Shown here in pieces: positions 8,646-17,113 of a stretch of 64,000 bases of DNA (positions within the stretch are counted from its first letter, which is position 1; the number at the start of each line of letters is the position of its first letter). The notes under the pieces are model-generated. The model ran no database searches. It saw nothing but the letters and a program-made list of their open reading frames with translations, and was not told the origin of the DNA. Position numbers and translations under genes: made by a program. This DNA is from Exiguobacterium qingdaonense (lineage in GTDB: Bacteria; Bacillota; Bacilli; Exiguobacteriales; Exiguobacteriaceae): assembly GCF_018617855.1 (NCBI RefSeq), contig NZ_JACSKY010000009.1, positions 50,950 through 114,949 of the forward strand. Direction: 5' to 3'.

Positions 8646-11200
8646 AAAGGTGGTTTAAACAAAAACTCGGACGTGACATCATGGTCGTCCTCTATTCATT
8701 TCTCGTCATCGCATTGGTCGGGTCGGTATTGACATATGTCTATATCGAGAACCGATTAGAGGCAAACGAAGCGAAGTTGCGTCAAGTCGATGAACGAGTC
8801 GATCGACTGACGACGATGTGGGATGAATGGCAGGCCGATCAGTACGATACACGAGGTTATTTATTGTTCGGTGATATGGAATCTCTCGAACGAGCGAGCG
8901 CGAACGAAGCGAAGTTTCAGCAGGAAATCAACTGGTTCAAAGCGCAAGTCATTACTCGTCAAGGAGAATTGTTCGCAGAGGACCTTCAACAGTTTCATAA
9001 CTTTTATTATGACGTCATCATCCCGGTGACATACGAATACGCACAGGCGCAACAAGATGGTGAAATCACAGAAACATTTGTCGATGCACAAACGATTGCC
9101 GAGCTACCTACGGCTGAACGCCTGATCGAGCAGGGGCTCGTGCAGTTCAATCCGGAGCGGGGAATCGACATTTTAGGACCGATCGATGAAGTTGAATCGG
9201 CACTCGTCAACTATCGTCAGCTTATGGCATCCGAAAAAGAGAGCGTCTATGCAGAATGGCGTCAAAACAATAATATGCTTCAATTGTTGTGGATTACGAG
9301 CATCGTTTCATTTGCCGCATTGATCTTATTGTTCGTCCAACCGTTCCTTCGTCGTCAAACACGTCTTATTTCTAAACTTTCGATTGCGTCAAATCGATTA
9401 TTAAAAGGCGAAATCGTGGATTTGAGCGATCAAATGAAGCGAGAAGATGAGATTGGTACGATGTCCCGCTCGTTCCATAAGATGGCCGAGACACTTCGGG
9501 ATAACGAGCGACATTTGATTGAAAAGAATCATGAGCTGCAAGCGCAACAAGAAGAATTGATTGCACAACAAGAAGAACTCCAGGCGCAGCAGCAAGAACT
9601 CGAAGAAATTTTAGAACAAACCCAACAAAACGAGCAGCATCTCGCTTACCGAAATGAACTGACCGAGACGTTGGCATCGCGCGATTCGCTCACGGCGTAT
9701 CCGGAAATTATTGAGAAACTCGTCATGATTACCGACTCAGAGGTCGGGGCTCTCGTCTTTGTCGATGAGACGGGGTCGTATAAAGTGACAAGCCATGGAT
9801 TGAATGACACGTTGTCACGTCAGTTGCTCGAAAGTGAGAATTCAGTGCTGACACGGGCGATGTCGTTGAAGACGACAGTTCATTCGTCGAAACAAGTCGC
9901 AAGTGATCATCCGCTACCGTATCCGTATTATATGTTTGAGACGGCGGTACCGGTTCATGACCCGACCGATAATTCAATCATCGCCTTCATCTATCTCGTT
10001 CGTTATAAGGATCGTTTCACACAGACGCAGATGGGTGACATCATGTCGTTCGCTCGTCAGCTCTCCCTCTCTCTCTTACGGATGCGTCTATTCGAGGAGA
10101 TGAAGCGTGAGAAAGGGAAAACAGAGCGCATCCTCGACTCGATTCGGGAAGCGGTCGTCTATATCGAACATTCGACTGATGACGTATTCGTCAACCGTCC
10201 ATTGTACGAGATGTTCCCAGAACTGAGTGATGTCACATCAGTCGACCTAGAGGAACAGACATGGGAAGAGTGGCGAAACCAATTGGTTGAAACCGTCGAT
10301 CAGTCTGAAGATTTCATGAAATACACAAATCGTTTGTTCACCGAAGACTTCCCGCATGACAGCGTCAGCTTCTCCATTCGTAAAGGGGAGATGAACTTGC
10401 AGATGTATGCAGAACGGATTGTCGTCGGAGGTCTCTCGAAAGGGACGCTTCTTGTCTTCCGGGACATTACGAGTGAGACAGAGGCTGAACGATTGAAGAG
10501 TGAGTTCATCTCAACGATTTCGCACGAATTGCGCACACCGCTGTCATCCATTTATGGATTCACAGAACTGATGGTGAAAAAGCAGCTTCCGAATGAAAAA
10601 CAGGCGAAATATTTGGAGACCATCCATGCGGAGACGGAACGCCTGACACATCTCGTAAACGACTTCCTCGATGTTCAGCGCATGGAATCGGGTAGTCAAA
10701 TGTATGACCGAGAACAGCTTGATATCGAACCGGTCGTACGAGATATGTTGACGTTTTATGAGGCATCGTCTTTGAAGCATGAATTTGAAATGATTGCGGA
10801 TGATTCACGGCCTTACGAGTTGTTCGTAGACTGCCAAAAGTTCAAACAGCTGATGAGTAATCTATTGTCAAACGCCGTCAAATATTCTCCGCGCGGCGGA
10901 AAAATCACAGTAGAACTCGCACACCATGAACAAGTCGTTGCGATTAAAGTGAAGGACGAGGGAATCGGAATCCCGAGCGAAGCGCTCGATCGATTGTTCG
11001 ATAAGTTCTATCGCGTGGATAACTCTGACAGCCGAGAAATCGGCGGGACGGGACTCGGCTTACCGATTTGCCAAGAAATCGTCCGTGGCCATAACGGACA
11101 GATTCATGTGGAATCGATTCAACATGAGGGGTCGACCTTCATCGTTGAAATTCCAAGCTACGAATACGCCATCCAAGAATCAGAGACGACACTCGTATAA
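8642..11200 (+). CDS. membrane sensor histidine kinase, CHASE3-HAMP-GAF-PAS
   Basis: An 852-residue sensor kinase. Order: transmembrane helix ~13-35; extracytoplasmic CHASE3-like domain with the D-T-R-G-Y-L-L-F-G-D signature; second transmembrane helix ~212-235; HAMP; a long Q/E-rich coiled coil made of repeats of Q-A-Q-Q-E-E-L; a GAF-like domain (~340-480); a PAS-like segment; then HisKA with the phospho-histidine H628 in SHELRTPLS and HATPase_c with N-L-L-S-N-A-V-K-Y-S (~740), DEGIGIP and GGTGLGLPI. The start is TTG, overlapping the regulator's stop, with AGGAGG 7 bases before. A strong terminator ends the operon. The signal is unknown. Confidence 0.9.
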   Translation: MKRWFKQKLGRDIMVVLYSFLVIALVGSVLTYVYIENRLEANEAKLRQVDERVDRLTTMWDEWQADQYDTRGYLLFGDMESLERASANEAKFQQEINWFKAQVITRQGELFAEDLQQFHNFYYDVIIPVTYEYAQAQQDGEITETFVDAQTIAELPTAERLIEQGLVQFNPERGIDILGPIDEVESALVNYRQLMASEKESVYAEWRQNNNMLQLLWITSIVSFAALILLFVQPFLRRQTRLISKLSIASNRLLKGEIVDLSDQMKREDEIGTMSRSFHKMAETLRDNERHLIEKNHELQAQQEELIAQQEELQAQQQELEEILEQTQQNEQHLAYRNELTETLASRDSLTAYPEIIEKLVMITDSEVGALVFVDETGSYKVTSHGLNDTLSRQLLESENSVLTRAMSLKTTVHSSKQVASDHPLPYPYYMFETAVPVHDPTDNSIIAFIYLVRYKDRFTQTQMGDIMSFARQLSLSLLRMRLFEEMKREKGKTERILDSIREAVVYIEHSTDDVFVNRPLYEMFPELSDVTSVDLEEQTWEEWRNQLVETVDQSEDFMKYTNRLFTEDFPHDSVSFSIRKGEMNLQMYAERIVVGGLSKGTLLVFRDITSETEAERLKSEFISTISHELRTPLSSIYGFTELMVKKQLPNEKQAKYLETIHAETERLTHLVNDFLDVQRMESGSQMYDREQLDIEPVVRDMLTFYEASSLKHEFEMIADDSRPYELFVDCQKFKQLMSNLLSNAVKYSPRGGKITVELAHHEQVVAIKVKDEGIGIPSEALDRLFDKFYRVDNSDSREIGGTGLGLPICQEIVRGHNGQIHVESIQHEGSTFIVEIPSYEYAIQESETTLV

Positions 11201-11202
11201 AG

Positions 11203-11236
11203 AAATGAGCCATCCGATGAGGGATGGCTCATTTTT
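11203..11236 (+). terminator. terminator of the two-component operon
   Basis: Perfect 13-bp stem AAATGAGCCATCC/GGATGGCTCATTT with a 6-base loop and T-run, directly after the kinase stop. Confidence 0.9.
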
Positions 11237-11317
11237 GAATAAAGCGTTCACTTGACCACATGTCAGTTGATTCGTGTACAATGAAGACTGTACAACATCA
11301 TAAAGGGGGACACTAGA

Positions 11318-11698
11318 ATGCCGCTAATTGCATTCTTGCACACGCACGTCACGAGTTGGGTACTATTACTTATTTTGTTTGCCGTTGCCTACGTCGGTTA
11401 TAAGAATGGGAATAAGAGCGGAAAAATCGCACACATGGCGTTTCGACTCATGTTACTCATCGCTTTCGGAACGGGATTGTACCTTTACCTTCAACTGAAT
11501 GGGGGCGGTGCGTTCTATCACGTGAAAATCACGGTCGGGTTACTCGCTCTGATTTTTGGTGAGATGACGCTCGTCAAGCTGAAGAAGAACAAACCATCGA
11601 ACGTCATGTTCGGCGGATTTGTGATTTTAACGCTTGCCACCATCTTCGTCGGTTATGCATTACCGTATGGATTATCTTTCTTTAACAGTTTTATTTGA
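11318..11698 (+). CDS. yisL: UPF0344 (YisL-like) membrane protein
   Basis: A 126-residue integral membrane protein with four predicted helices (~10-27, ~42-60, ~68-86, ~96-115). The opening L-H-T-H-V-T-S-W, the K-I-A-H-M-A-F-R-L segment after helix 1 and a short positively charged K-L-K-K-N-K loop match the UPF0344/YisL family of Bacillales. Function is unknown. The ribosome binding site is AAAGGGGGA, a GGGGGA-type site of the kind the nearby small RNA could pair with. The gene is monocistronic between two terminators. Confidence 0.85.
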   Translation: MPLIAFLHTHVTSWVLLLILFAVAYVGYKNGNKSGKIAHMAFRLMLLIAFGTGLYLYLQLNGGGAFYHVKITVGLLALIFGEMTLVKLKKNKPSNVMFGGFVILTLATIFVGYALPYGLSFFNSFI

Positions 11699-11707
11699 TC
11701 TGACTTT

Positions 11708-11738
11708 CCCACTTCGCATGCCGAAGTGGGATTTTTTT
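11708..11738 (+). terminator. terminator of the yisL-like gene
   Basis: Perfect 9-bp stem CCCACTTCG/CGAAGTGGG with a CATGC loop and seven T's. Confidence 0.9.
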
Positions 11739-11801
11739 GTTTGTACATAAATTATTAGGGGAAAATAAAAAAATCAGTAATCATGATGATGAGGTGAAAC
11801 A

Positions 11802-12833
11802 ATGGATCAACAAGTGATGGAATGGACACGCGTGTTACATGCGCGGAAATGGATGAAGCAGACGGAATCGTTTTTACCATTATGGCACGGTTATATCGGG
11901 TATAAATTCGGGCTATTCGATGCACTACAAGGTGGGGCGAGTCGGGCTGAGATGAATTTACGATTAAAACAACCGCTGACACAGCTCGCCTTAGAGCGTT
12001 GGTTGGAGGTCGGGGTCGCTGTGCGTCATTTGAAGAAAAGAGGGTGGCGCTATTATCCGACACGGGGACTGAAGTATCAATTATCCGGTAACGACGAACG
12101 AAGTATCGGATTCATGCTTCAAGAGATGATGGAACTTCACATTCCTGCATTGATCGCCTATCCAGAATTTTTAGAGTCTGGGAAACAGAAAACGTTCGAT
12201 GGTGCCGAACACGGTCAAGTCGTGGCGAAGACGTCGACGCTCGTCGGAACGGTCGCGTTTCCGATCGTGCAACAGCTGTTGCGTCAAGCGAATGTCCGTT
12301 CAATGCTTGATGTCGGTTGCGGTCACGGCGGATATTTGCGTAAGCTACAAGGTCTTGAACCAGACTGGGAGTTGACGGGAATCGATTTAGAAGAAGAAGT
12401 GATTGAAGAGGCGCGCTTGCAAGATGAGCGTGGCGAGATTCATTTCGAAGTCGCTGATTTCATGAACTGGGAAACAGAGGAGCGTTTTGATGCGGTCATG
12501 ATGAACAATATGCTCTATTACTTCTCACCTGAAGAGCGGGTCAAGTTGTTAGAAAGGCTTCGGGATCGACTAGAAGAAAATGGGGTTGCGGTACTCGTGA
12601 CACCGCTCGCTGAAACAGCTCTTGGCGGGCGATTCGCCTCAGCGTTCAATGCGTTCATGACGCTTCACGATAACCTGTACCCGCTTCCGACCATCTCAAG
12701 GTTACGTAGACAGATGCAAGAGGTCGGGTTCGATCAAATTCGGTTCATTCCATTCATTCCGGAAGGGTCCTGGTATATCGTGATTGCCGGCCGTGGAAAG
12801 GAGAACCTGCTCAATCAACCGATTCAGAATTGA
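11802..12833 (+). CDS. class I SAM-dependent methyltransferase
   Basis: A 343-residue methyltransferase. Residues ~1-130 are helical and resemble the winged-helix dimerisation part of small-molecule methyltransferases. The Rossmann domain carries motif I LDVGCGHGGYLR (~168-179), an acidic motif II end (LTGIDLEEE), V-A-D-F-M-N-W, and N-N-M-L-Y-Y-F before the post-I strand. The layout suits an O- or C-methyltransferase of a small or lipid-like substrate. It lies immediately before the carotenoid operon on the same strand, but the crt promoter overlaps its stop codon, so it is a separate unit. A role in carotenoid end-group methylation is possible but only inferred from position. Confidence 0.8.
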   Translation: MDQQVMEWTRVLHARKWMKQTESFLPLWHGYIGYKFGLFDALQGGASRAEMNLRLKQPLTQLALERWLEVGVAVRHLKKRGWRYYPTRGLKYQLSGNDERSIGFMLQEMMELHIPALIAYPEFLESGKQKTFDGAEHGQVVAKTSTLVGTVAFPIVQQLLRQANVRSMLDVGCGHGGYLRKLQGLEPDWELTGIDLEEEVIEEARLQDERGEIHFEVADFMNWETEERFDAVMMNNMLYYFSPEERVKLLERLRDRLEENGVAVLVTPLAETALGGRFASAFNAFMTLHDNLYPLPTISRLRRQMQEVGFDQIRFIPFIPEGSWYIVIAGRGKENLLNQPIQN

Positions 12834-12858
12834 ACTTGTCTCCAGTCATTTCTATAAT
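12830..12858 (+). promoter_or_regulatory. strong sigma-A promoter of the plus-strand carotenoid operon
   Basis: TTGAAC, an exact 17-base spacer and a perfect TATAAT. The -35 box overlaps the methyltransferase stop codon. It lies ~45 bp before the first desaturase gene. Confidence 0.8.
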
Positions 12859-12902
12859 GATAGAGAAGCATAAGAGACTATTCACATAGGGAGTTGTTGA
12901 GT

Positions 12903-14396
12903 GTGTCGAAACAAAGAGTTGCCGTGATTGGGGCAGGACCAGGTGGATTGGCTGCCGCGATGCTACTGTCGCATCGTGGGGTAGACGTCACTGTATTCGA
13001 GAAACAACCATTCGTAGGAGGGAGAACGTCACGTTTAGAAGTAGGCGAGTTCGCGTTCGACCGAGGACCTACTTTTTTAAACATGCCTTATATTCTGGAA
13101 GAAATGTTTGAGGAGACTGGACGTAATCTGCATGATTACGTCGAGATGAAACGACTAGAACCAATGTACGATCTATATTTCGATCGTGGAACGAGACGGC
13201 TCTCGATGACGACAGATCGTGACCAGATGCATCGAGACATTGAAGAGCAGTTTCCTGGTAACGGGGAAGGGTATGAGCGGTTCATGAGTGAACAGGCGAT
13301 CAAACTGTCTAAGTTGATGCCCGTGCTTCAAACCGCCCATGACAAACTAACCGATTATGTATCGTTGCGAGTGTTGAAGGCACTTCCGTTTCTCTCGATC
13401 GGTAAATCATTATATGACGTCTTGTCCGAGTACTTTACGAGCGAAGAGTTGAAATATGCGTTCACATTTCAGGCAAAATATTTAGGGATGTCCGCTTGGG
13501 AGTGTCCGGGTGGTTTTTCGATTTTGTCCTATATGGAACACGCCTATGGAGTCCATCACCCGATTGGGGGAGTGAATCAGCTCTGTCATGCAATGGCTAA
13601 AGTAGTCGAAGAAGAGGGTGGCGTCATTCGTTTAGGTCAACCAGTAGAACGTCTCCTGATCGATGGTCAGAATGTGACCGGACTCGTATCAGGAAGCGTC
13701 CATTACGCCTTCGACGAAGTCATTATCGGTGCTGATTTCGCACATGCGATGACGTCTTTAGTTCCGGATGGCACGTTATCGAAGTGGAGTCCGACACAAC
13801 TCAAGAAGAAACGTTACTCTTGTTCGACGTTCATGCTCTACCTCGGGCTCGATCACATCTATGAGGACGTGGCACACCATTCGATTCACTTTGCGGACGA
13901 TTATGAATCGAACGTCAAAGAGATGACGCAAGAATTGAAGTTGAGCGAAGACTTCTCGTTTTACGTACAAAACGCCTCACGCATCGATCCGACACTCGCA
14001 CCTAATGGGAAGTCGTCGCTATATGTGCTCGTACCGGTACCGAACAATCTGTCCGGTCTCTCGTGGGATGCATTGCAGGCGACGATGACAGAACGTGTCC
14101 TCGACGCGCTTGAAACACGTTCCCCGTATCGGAACATTCGTCAACACATCGAGGTGATGGAGACGCTGACTCCAAGGGATTGGGAGGCGTTCGGCGTATA
14201 TGAAGGCGCAACGTTCAACCTAGGTCACAATTTGTCGCAAATGATGTATTTCCGTCCGCACAACCAATTCGAAGAACTCGACAACGTCTGGCTCGTCGGT
14301 GGCGGGACCCACCCAGGGAGCGGGCTTCCAACCATCTTTGAATCAGCTCGAATCACATCGAACCTTTTGCGTGACCGGGCAGGTGTCGGCCGATGA
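12903..14396 (+). CDS. carotenoid desaturase 1 (CrtN/CrtI family)
   Basis: An FAD-dependent phytoene/dehydrosqualene desaturase-type flavoprotein of 497 residues that introduces conjugated double bases into the carotenoid backbone in C30 or C40 pathways. Signs: N-terminal Rossmann GAGPGGLAAA, the E-K-Q-P-F-V-G-G-R-T-S motif, F-D-R-G-P-T-F-L, and the C-terminal FAD motif GGGTHPGSGLPTIFESARI, which is closer to CrtI than to staphylococcal CrtN. I chose the GTG giving MSKQRVAVIG because AGGGAG lies 9 bases before; two in-frame TTGs upstream are poorly spaced. The stop overlaps the next gene's ATG by four bases (ATGA). The crtM two genes downstream suggests a C30 substrate; the exact step is not shown. 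Confidence 0.88.
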   Translation: MSKQRVAVIGAGPGGLAAAMLLSHRGVDVTVFEKQPFVGGRTSRLEVGEFAFDRGPTFLNMPYILEEMFEETGRNLHDYVEMKRLEPMYDLYFDRGTRRLSMTTDRDQMHRDIEEQFPGNGEGYERFMSEQAIKLSKLMPVLQTAHDKLTDYVSLRVLKALPFLSIGKSLYDVLSEYFTSEELKYAFTFQAKYLGMSAWECPGGFSILSYMEHAYGVHHPIGGVNQLCHAMAKVVEEEGGVIRLGQPVERLLIDGQNVTGLVSGSVHYAFDEVIIGADFAHAMTSLVPDGTLSKWSPTQLKKKRYSCSTFMLYLGLDHIYEDVAHHSIHFADDYESNVKEMTQELKLSEDFSFYVQNASRIDPTLAPNGKSSLYVLVPVPNNLSGLSWDALQATMTERVLDALETRSPYRNIRQHIEVMETLTPRDWEAFGVYEGATFNLGHNLSQMMYFRPHNQFEELDNVWLVGGGTHPGSGLPTIFESARITSNLLRDRAGVGR

Positions 14397-15871
14397 AAAT
14401 CAGTTTTGTAGGAGCCGGTGTCGGAACGCTTTACGCTGCCCTTTTACTGACAAAACGAAATCCGTCGCTTCAAATCACGATCTATGAGAAAGAGACTCGT
14501 GTCGGCGGTCGGTTGAACTATGTTGAATTCGAAAATGGTGCGAAGATCGACGAAGGTCCTACGATTGTCTTATTACCGAGTAAACTCAAACAACAATTGC
14601 TAGAAGCGGGTCTTCCTGAACATGAAGTCGAACTGATTGAAGTCGATCCGCTCTATCGTTTGCGCTATCAGGACGGGATGTCGTTTTATAAGTATCGGGA
14701 CATTGAGCGGCAGGCTGAAGAAATTGAGCGGGCATTCGGTGAAGGGGATGCATTCCGCCACTATATGGCACAGAAAAAAGAAGAGTATCGGATCGGGTTC
14801 GATACGTTTTTGGATCGTAGCTACGAATCGAAAACAGAGTTGTTCGAACCGAGATTGTTACTGCTCCTCATGCGCTTAAAAGCTTACGAGACGGCCCATG
14901 CGAACATGAAACGATTCTTCGAGGATGAACGGTTACGTGTGGCCTATAGTCTACAGACACTTTATATAGGCGGGAATCCGTACGCGACCCCTTCTTTATA
15001 CGGACTCATTCCTTATCGAGAGCAGGAAGAAGGGGTTTGGTACGTAAAAGGAGGATATTTCTCGCTCGTGACGAAGATGGAACAAGAGTTGAAACGACGA
15101 GGTGTCCAGTTCGTCATGAACGCCCACGTCGATCGCGTTCACGTCACGGATGGGGTGGCAAACGGCGTCACAGTCAATCAAGAGCATGTGCCGTATGATG
15201 CAGTCGTCGTGAACGGAGATTTTCCACTCATGGAGCGACTCATCGATGGCGTGACCCCGAAAGCGTATGAACCGTCTAGTGGCACGTTGCTCCTTTATTT
15301 CACCGTCAAAGGGGATCTTGATTTACCGGTTCATCAATTCGATTTACCGAATGATTTTGAGGGATCGATGCGCACGATCTTCGAGGATGGTAAACTAAGT
15401 GAGTACCCGGCGATGTACACGTTCAACCCGTCACGGATCGATGCGACACTGGCGCCAAAGGGAACGAGCGTGCTATACGTACTCGTCCCGGTTCCGCGGA
15501 AACTAGAACGCGTCGACTTTAAGACACGAGGGACGATCGAGCATTTATTAGGTCGAATCGAGACGTTACTACCCGATTTCCGTGAACGTGTGATCGAGAT
15601 GAAAGTGCGGACCCCGATGGATGCCGAGCGGTTCGGTTTGTTCGAAGGAGGGAGCTTTGGGATTGCACCGAAGTTATCCCAGTCGGCCGCGTTCAAACCA
15701 CAGGCGAGACCATACTCGAAAATCGAACGGCTGTATGCGGTAGGCGCATCTGTCCATCCGTGCGGCGGCGTACCAATCGTCATGATTGGATCACAGTTAC
15801 TCGTAAAAAAAATGGAAGAAGAAATGGGGGCAATACATCGTGACGACACAAGAAGCGTATCGTCAATGTGA
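14393..15871 (+). CDS. carotenoid desaturase 2 (CrtN family)
   Basis: A second FAD-dependent desaturase paralogue (492 residues), translationally coupled to the first. It keeps GAGVGTLYAALLL (one Gly replaced relative to GxGxxG-G), E-T-R-V-G-G-R-L-N, D-E-G-P-T-I-V-L-L, and a C-terminal GASVHPCGGVPIVM motif in which the usual P-G is P-C. In staphyloxanthin-type pathways CrtN makes 4,4'-diaponeurosporene from dehydrosqualene; whether this copy or the first one does that, or both act in series or as a heteromer, cannot be read from sequence. Its 3' end overlaps crtM by 32 bases. Confidence 0.87.
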   Translation: MKISFVGAGVGTLYAALLLTKRNPSLQITIYEKETRVGGRLNYVEFENGAKIDEGPTIVLLPSKLKQQLLEAGLPEHEVELIEVDPLYRLRYQDGMSFYKYRDIERQAEEIERAFGEGDAFRHYMAQKKEEYRIGFDTFLDRSYESKTELFEPRLLLLLMRLKAYETAHANMKRFFEDERLRVAYSLQTLYIGGNPYATPSLYGLIPYREQEEGVWYVKGGYFSLVTKMEQELKRRGVQFVMNAHVDRVHVTDGVANGVTVNQEHVPYDAVVVNGDFPLMERLIDGVTPKAYEPSSGTLLLYFTVKGDLDLPVHQFDLPNDFEGSMRTIFEDGKLSEYPAMYTFNPSRIDATLAPKGTSVLYVLVPVPRKLERVDFKTRGTIEHLLGRIETLLPDFRERVIEMKVRTPMDAERFGLFEGGSFGIAPKLSQSAAFKPQARPYSKIERLYAVGASVHPCGGVPIVMIGSQLLVKKMEEEMGAIHRDDTRSVSSM

Positions 15872-16679
15872 GGAAATCATGAAGAAAGGTTCGTTGACCT
15901 TTTATCGGGCCTTCTCTTTGCTCTCTAAACCAGATCGGCAAGCGGTTATGGCCGTATATACATTTTGCCGGACGCTTGATGATGCGGTCGATGAATCAGA
16001 CCGCCCAGAAGAGAGTTTGGCGACGTTTTTGCATGCATTCGATCGTTTCTTGGCTGGTGATCATCAAGAGGAAGCATTATGGATTGCCCTTCGCGACGTA
16101 TGGCAACGCTACGAAATGGACGTCGACCCATTCTTTGAGTTGGCAGAAGGAATGAAGTGGGACTTACATAAGTCACGATATGAGACGCTTGAGGAGACGG
16201 AACAGTACAGCTATTATGCGGCGAGTACGGTCGGTCTGATGCTTCTTCCGATCCTAGTCCCGAATCAGGATGCCTCGACGAAGCGTCAGCTAAGGCAGGG
16301 CGCCATCGATCTCGGCGTTGCCATGCAATTGACGAACATTTTACGAGATGTCGGAGAAGATTTGACCCGTGATCGAATTTATTTGCCACGTGCGATGATG
16401 CGACAATATGGAGTGAGTGAAGAGATGTTACGTCAACGAGAAGTAACACCATCATTCATTCAATTGTGGGAAGCATTGGCGGCACGCGCGGCATCTCTGT
16501 ATGAACAGGCTAGGGAGACACACCATTTGTACCCGCCTGCAAGTCGTAAACCGGTGCAAGCGGCGGCCCTTCTGTATGAAGGGATTTTAGATGCTGCTCG
16601 CGCAAATCGATACGACGTTTTCACAAAACGAGCATATGTGACGACTTTGCAAAAAGGGAAGTTGTTGGCGAAACTATGA
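15840..16679 (+). CDS. crtM: dehydrosqualene/phytoene synthase (CrtM)
   Basis: A trans-isoprenyl synthase of 279 residues, condensing two prenyl diphosphates (FPP for C30). Both Mg-binding Asp motifs are present: RTLDDAVDESD (D47, D48, D51) and NILRDVGED (~165-173). The opening C-E-E-I-M-K-K-G-S-L-T-F-Y-R-A-F closely follows staphylococcal CrtM. The GTG start lies inside the preceding gene and keeps the full conserved N-terminus. Co-occurrence with CrtP/CrtQ/CrtO homologues on the facing operon favours C30 over C40 chemistry, which is inference. Confidence 0.92.
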   Translation: MTTQEAYRQCEEIMKKGSLTFYRAFSLLSKPDRQAVMAVYTFCRTLDDAVDESDRPEESLATFLHAFDRFLAGDHQEEALWIALRDVWQRYEMDVDPFFELAEGMKWDLHKSRYETLEETEQYSYYAASTVGLMLLPILVPNQDASTKRQLRQGAIDLGVAMQLTNILRDVGEDLTRDRIYLPRAMMRQYGVSEEMLRQREVTPSFIQLWEALAARAASLYEQARETHHLYPPASRKPVQAAALLYEGILDAARANRYDVFTKRAYVTTLQKGKLLAKL

Positions 16680-16688
16680 GATCGAATG

Positions 16689-16720
16689 AACTGTAGCGCA
16701 TCATGCGACTGCAGTTTTTT
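16689..16720 (+). terminator. terminator of the plus-strand carotenoid operon
   Basis: AACTGTAGCGCA and TGCG-A-CTGCAGTT form an imperfect hairpin followed by six T's, right after crtM. It lies back-to-back with the minus-strand RNA terminator. Confidence 0.75.
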
Positions 16721-16725
16721 CATAC

Positions 16726-16759
16726 AAAAAAACCACTTTTGGCGGGGGACCAAAAGTGG
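16726..16759 (-). terminator. terminator hairpin of the UUCCCC-loop RNA
   Basis: On the minus strand CCACTTTTGG, a loop TCCCCCG, CCAAAAGTGG and seven T's form a perfect rho-independent terminator. The T-run lies only on this side, which fixes the direction of the RNA. The terminator loop itself carries the UCCCC motif. Confidence 0.88.
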
Positions 16760-17048
16760 CGTAAGCGTTTTGCGATCCATTCATCGGGGAAATGAATGGA
16801 TCTCTTTGTGATGAAACCCTAAAAATGTGCCGGGACTCATGGGGAATGAGTCGATGGGACATCTTTGTCGACACAGGATGCTTGATGGACTAAGGGGGAA
16901 CATCATACGCATGCTGTCTCGACTACGGGATACGAGTGGGGAAACTCGTTCATCACTTTCTCGGGTGTGACAAGTTCAAAACGCGATTTGGCTCGGGGAA
17001 GCCACTCGATCGCTACAGGTGTAACCGATGTTACAAAACTGTTTGAAC
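16726..17048 (-). ncRNA. candidate ~320-nt structured small RNA with six UUCCCC/UCCCC loops
   Basis: No reading frame explains this region. Reading the minus strand from a promoter at 17055-17083: a 5' strand 17048-17042 pairs with 16980-16974 and encloses GTAAC-ATCG-GTTAC (17034-17021) and a helix GCGAT/ATCGC topped by TGGCT-TCCCCG-AGCCA (17004-16989). Then ACGAGT-TTCCCC-ACTCGT (16949-16932), a long interrupted stem 16923-16867 with a 13-base loop holding TTCCCCC, GACTCAT-TCCCC-ATGAGTC (16852-16834), GATCCATTCAT-TTCCCCG-ATGAATGGATC (16802-16774), and the terminator hairpin with loop TCCCCCG. Staphylococcal UCCC-loop RNAs and Listeria LhrC use such loops to bind Shine-Dalgarno sequences; I infer the same action here. 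Confidence 0.75.
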
Positions 17049-17054
17049 TCGAAT

Positions 17055-17083
17055 ATGATATTATCACGTCTCAAACTTGTCGA
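17055..17083 (-). promoter_or_regulatory. promoter of the UUCCCC-loop RNA
   Basis: On the minus strand TCGACA (17083-17078), a 17-base spacer and TATCAT (17060-17055). A start 7 bases on would fall at the G of the 5' closing stem, which fits. The -35 box lies in the perfect palindrome described separately. Confidence 0.55.
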
Positions 17084-17088
17084 CAAGT
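17075..17088. promoter_or_regulatory. 14-bp perfect palindrome over the RNA promoter -35 box
   Basis: ACTTGTCGACAAGT is perfectly self-complementary and covers the -35 hexamer. It is a candidate operator for a dimeric regulator of the small RNA; no regulator can be named from the window. Confidence 0.4.
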
Positions 17089-17113
17089 GTCGAAACTCAC
17101 GTTCACAAAATGT

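Noticed and set aside
16733..17004. Plus-strand reading of the hairpins as GGGGA loops of a CsrA-type sponge RNA
   Set aside because: The T-run needed for termination is only on the minus-strand side, a minus-strand promoter fits the 5' stem, and GGGGA lacks the A-N-GGA core CsrA prefers. The minus-strand UUCCCC reading explains more.
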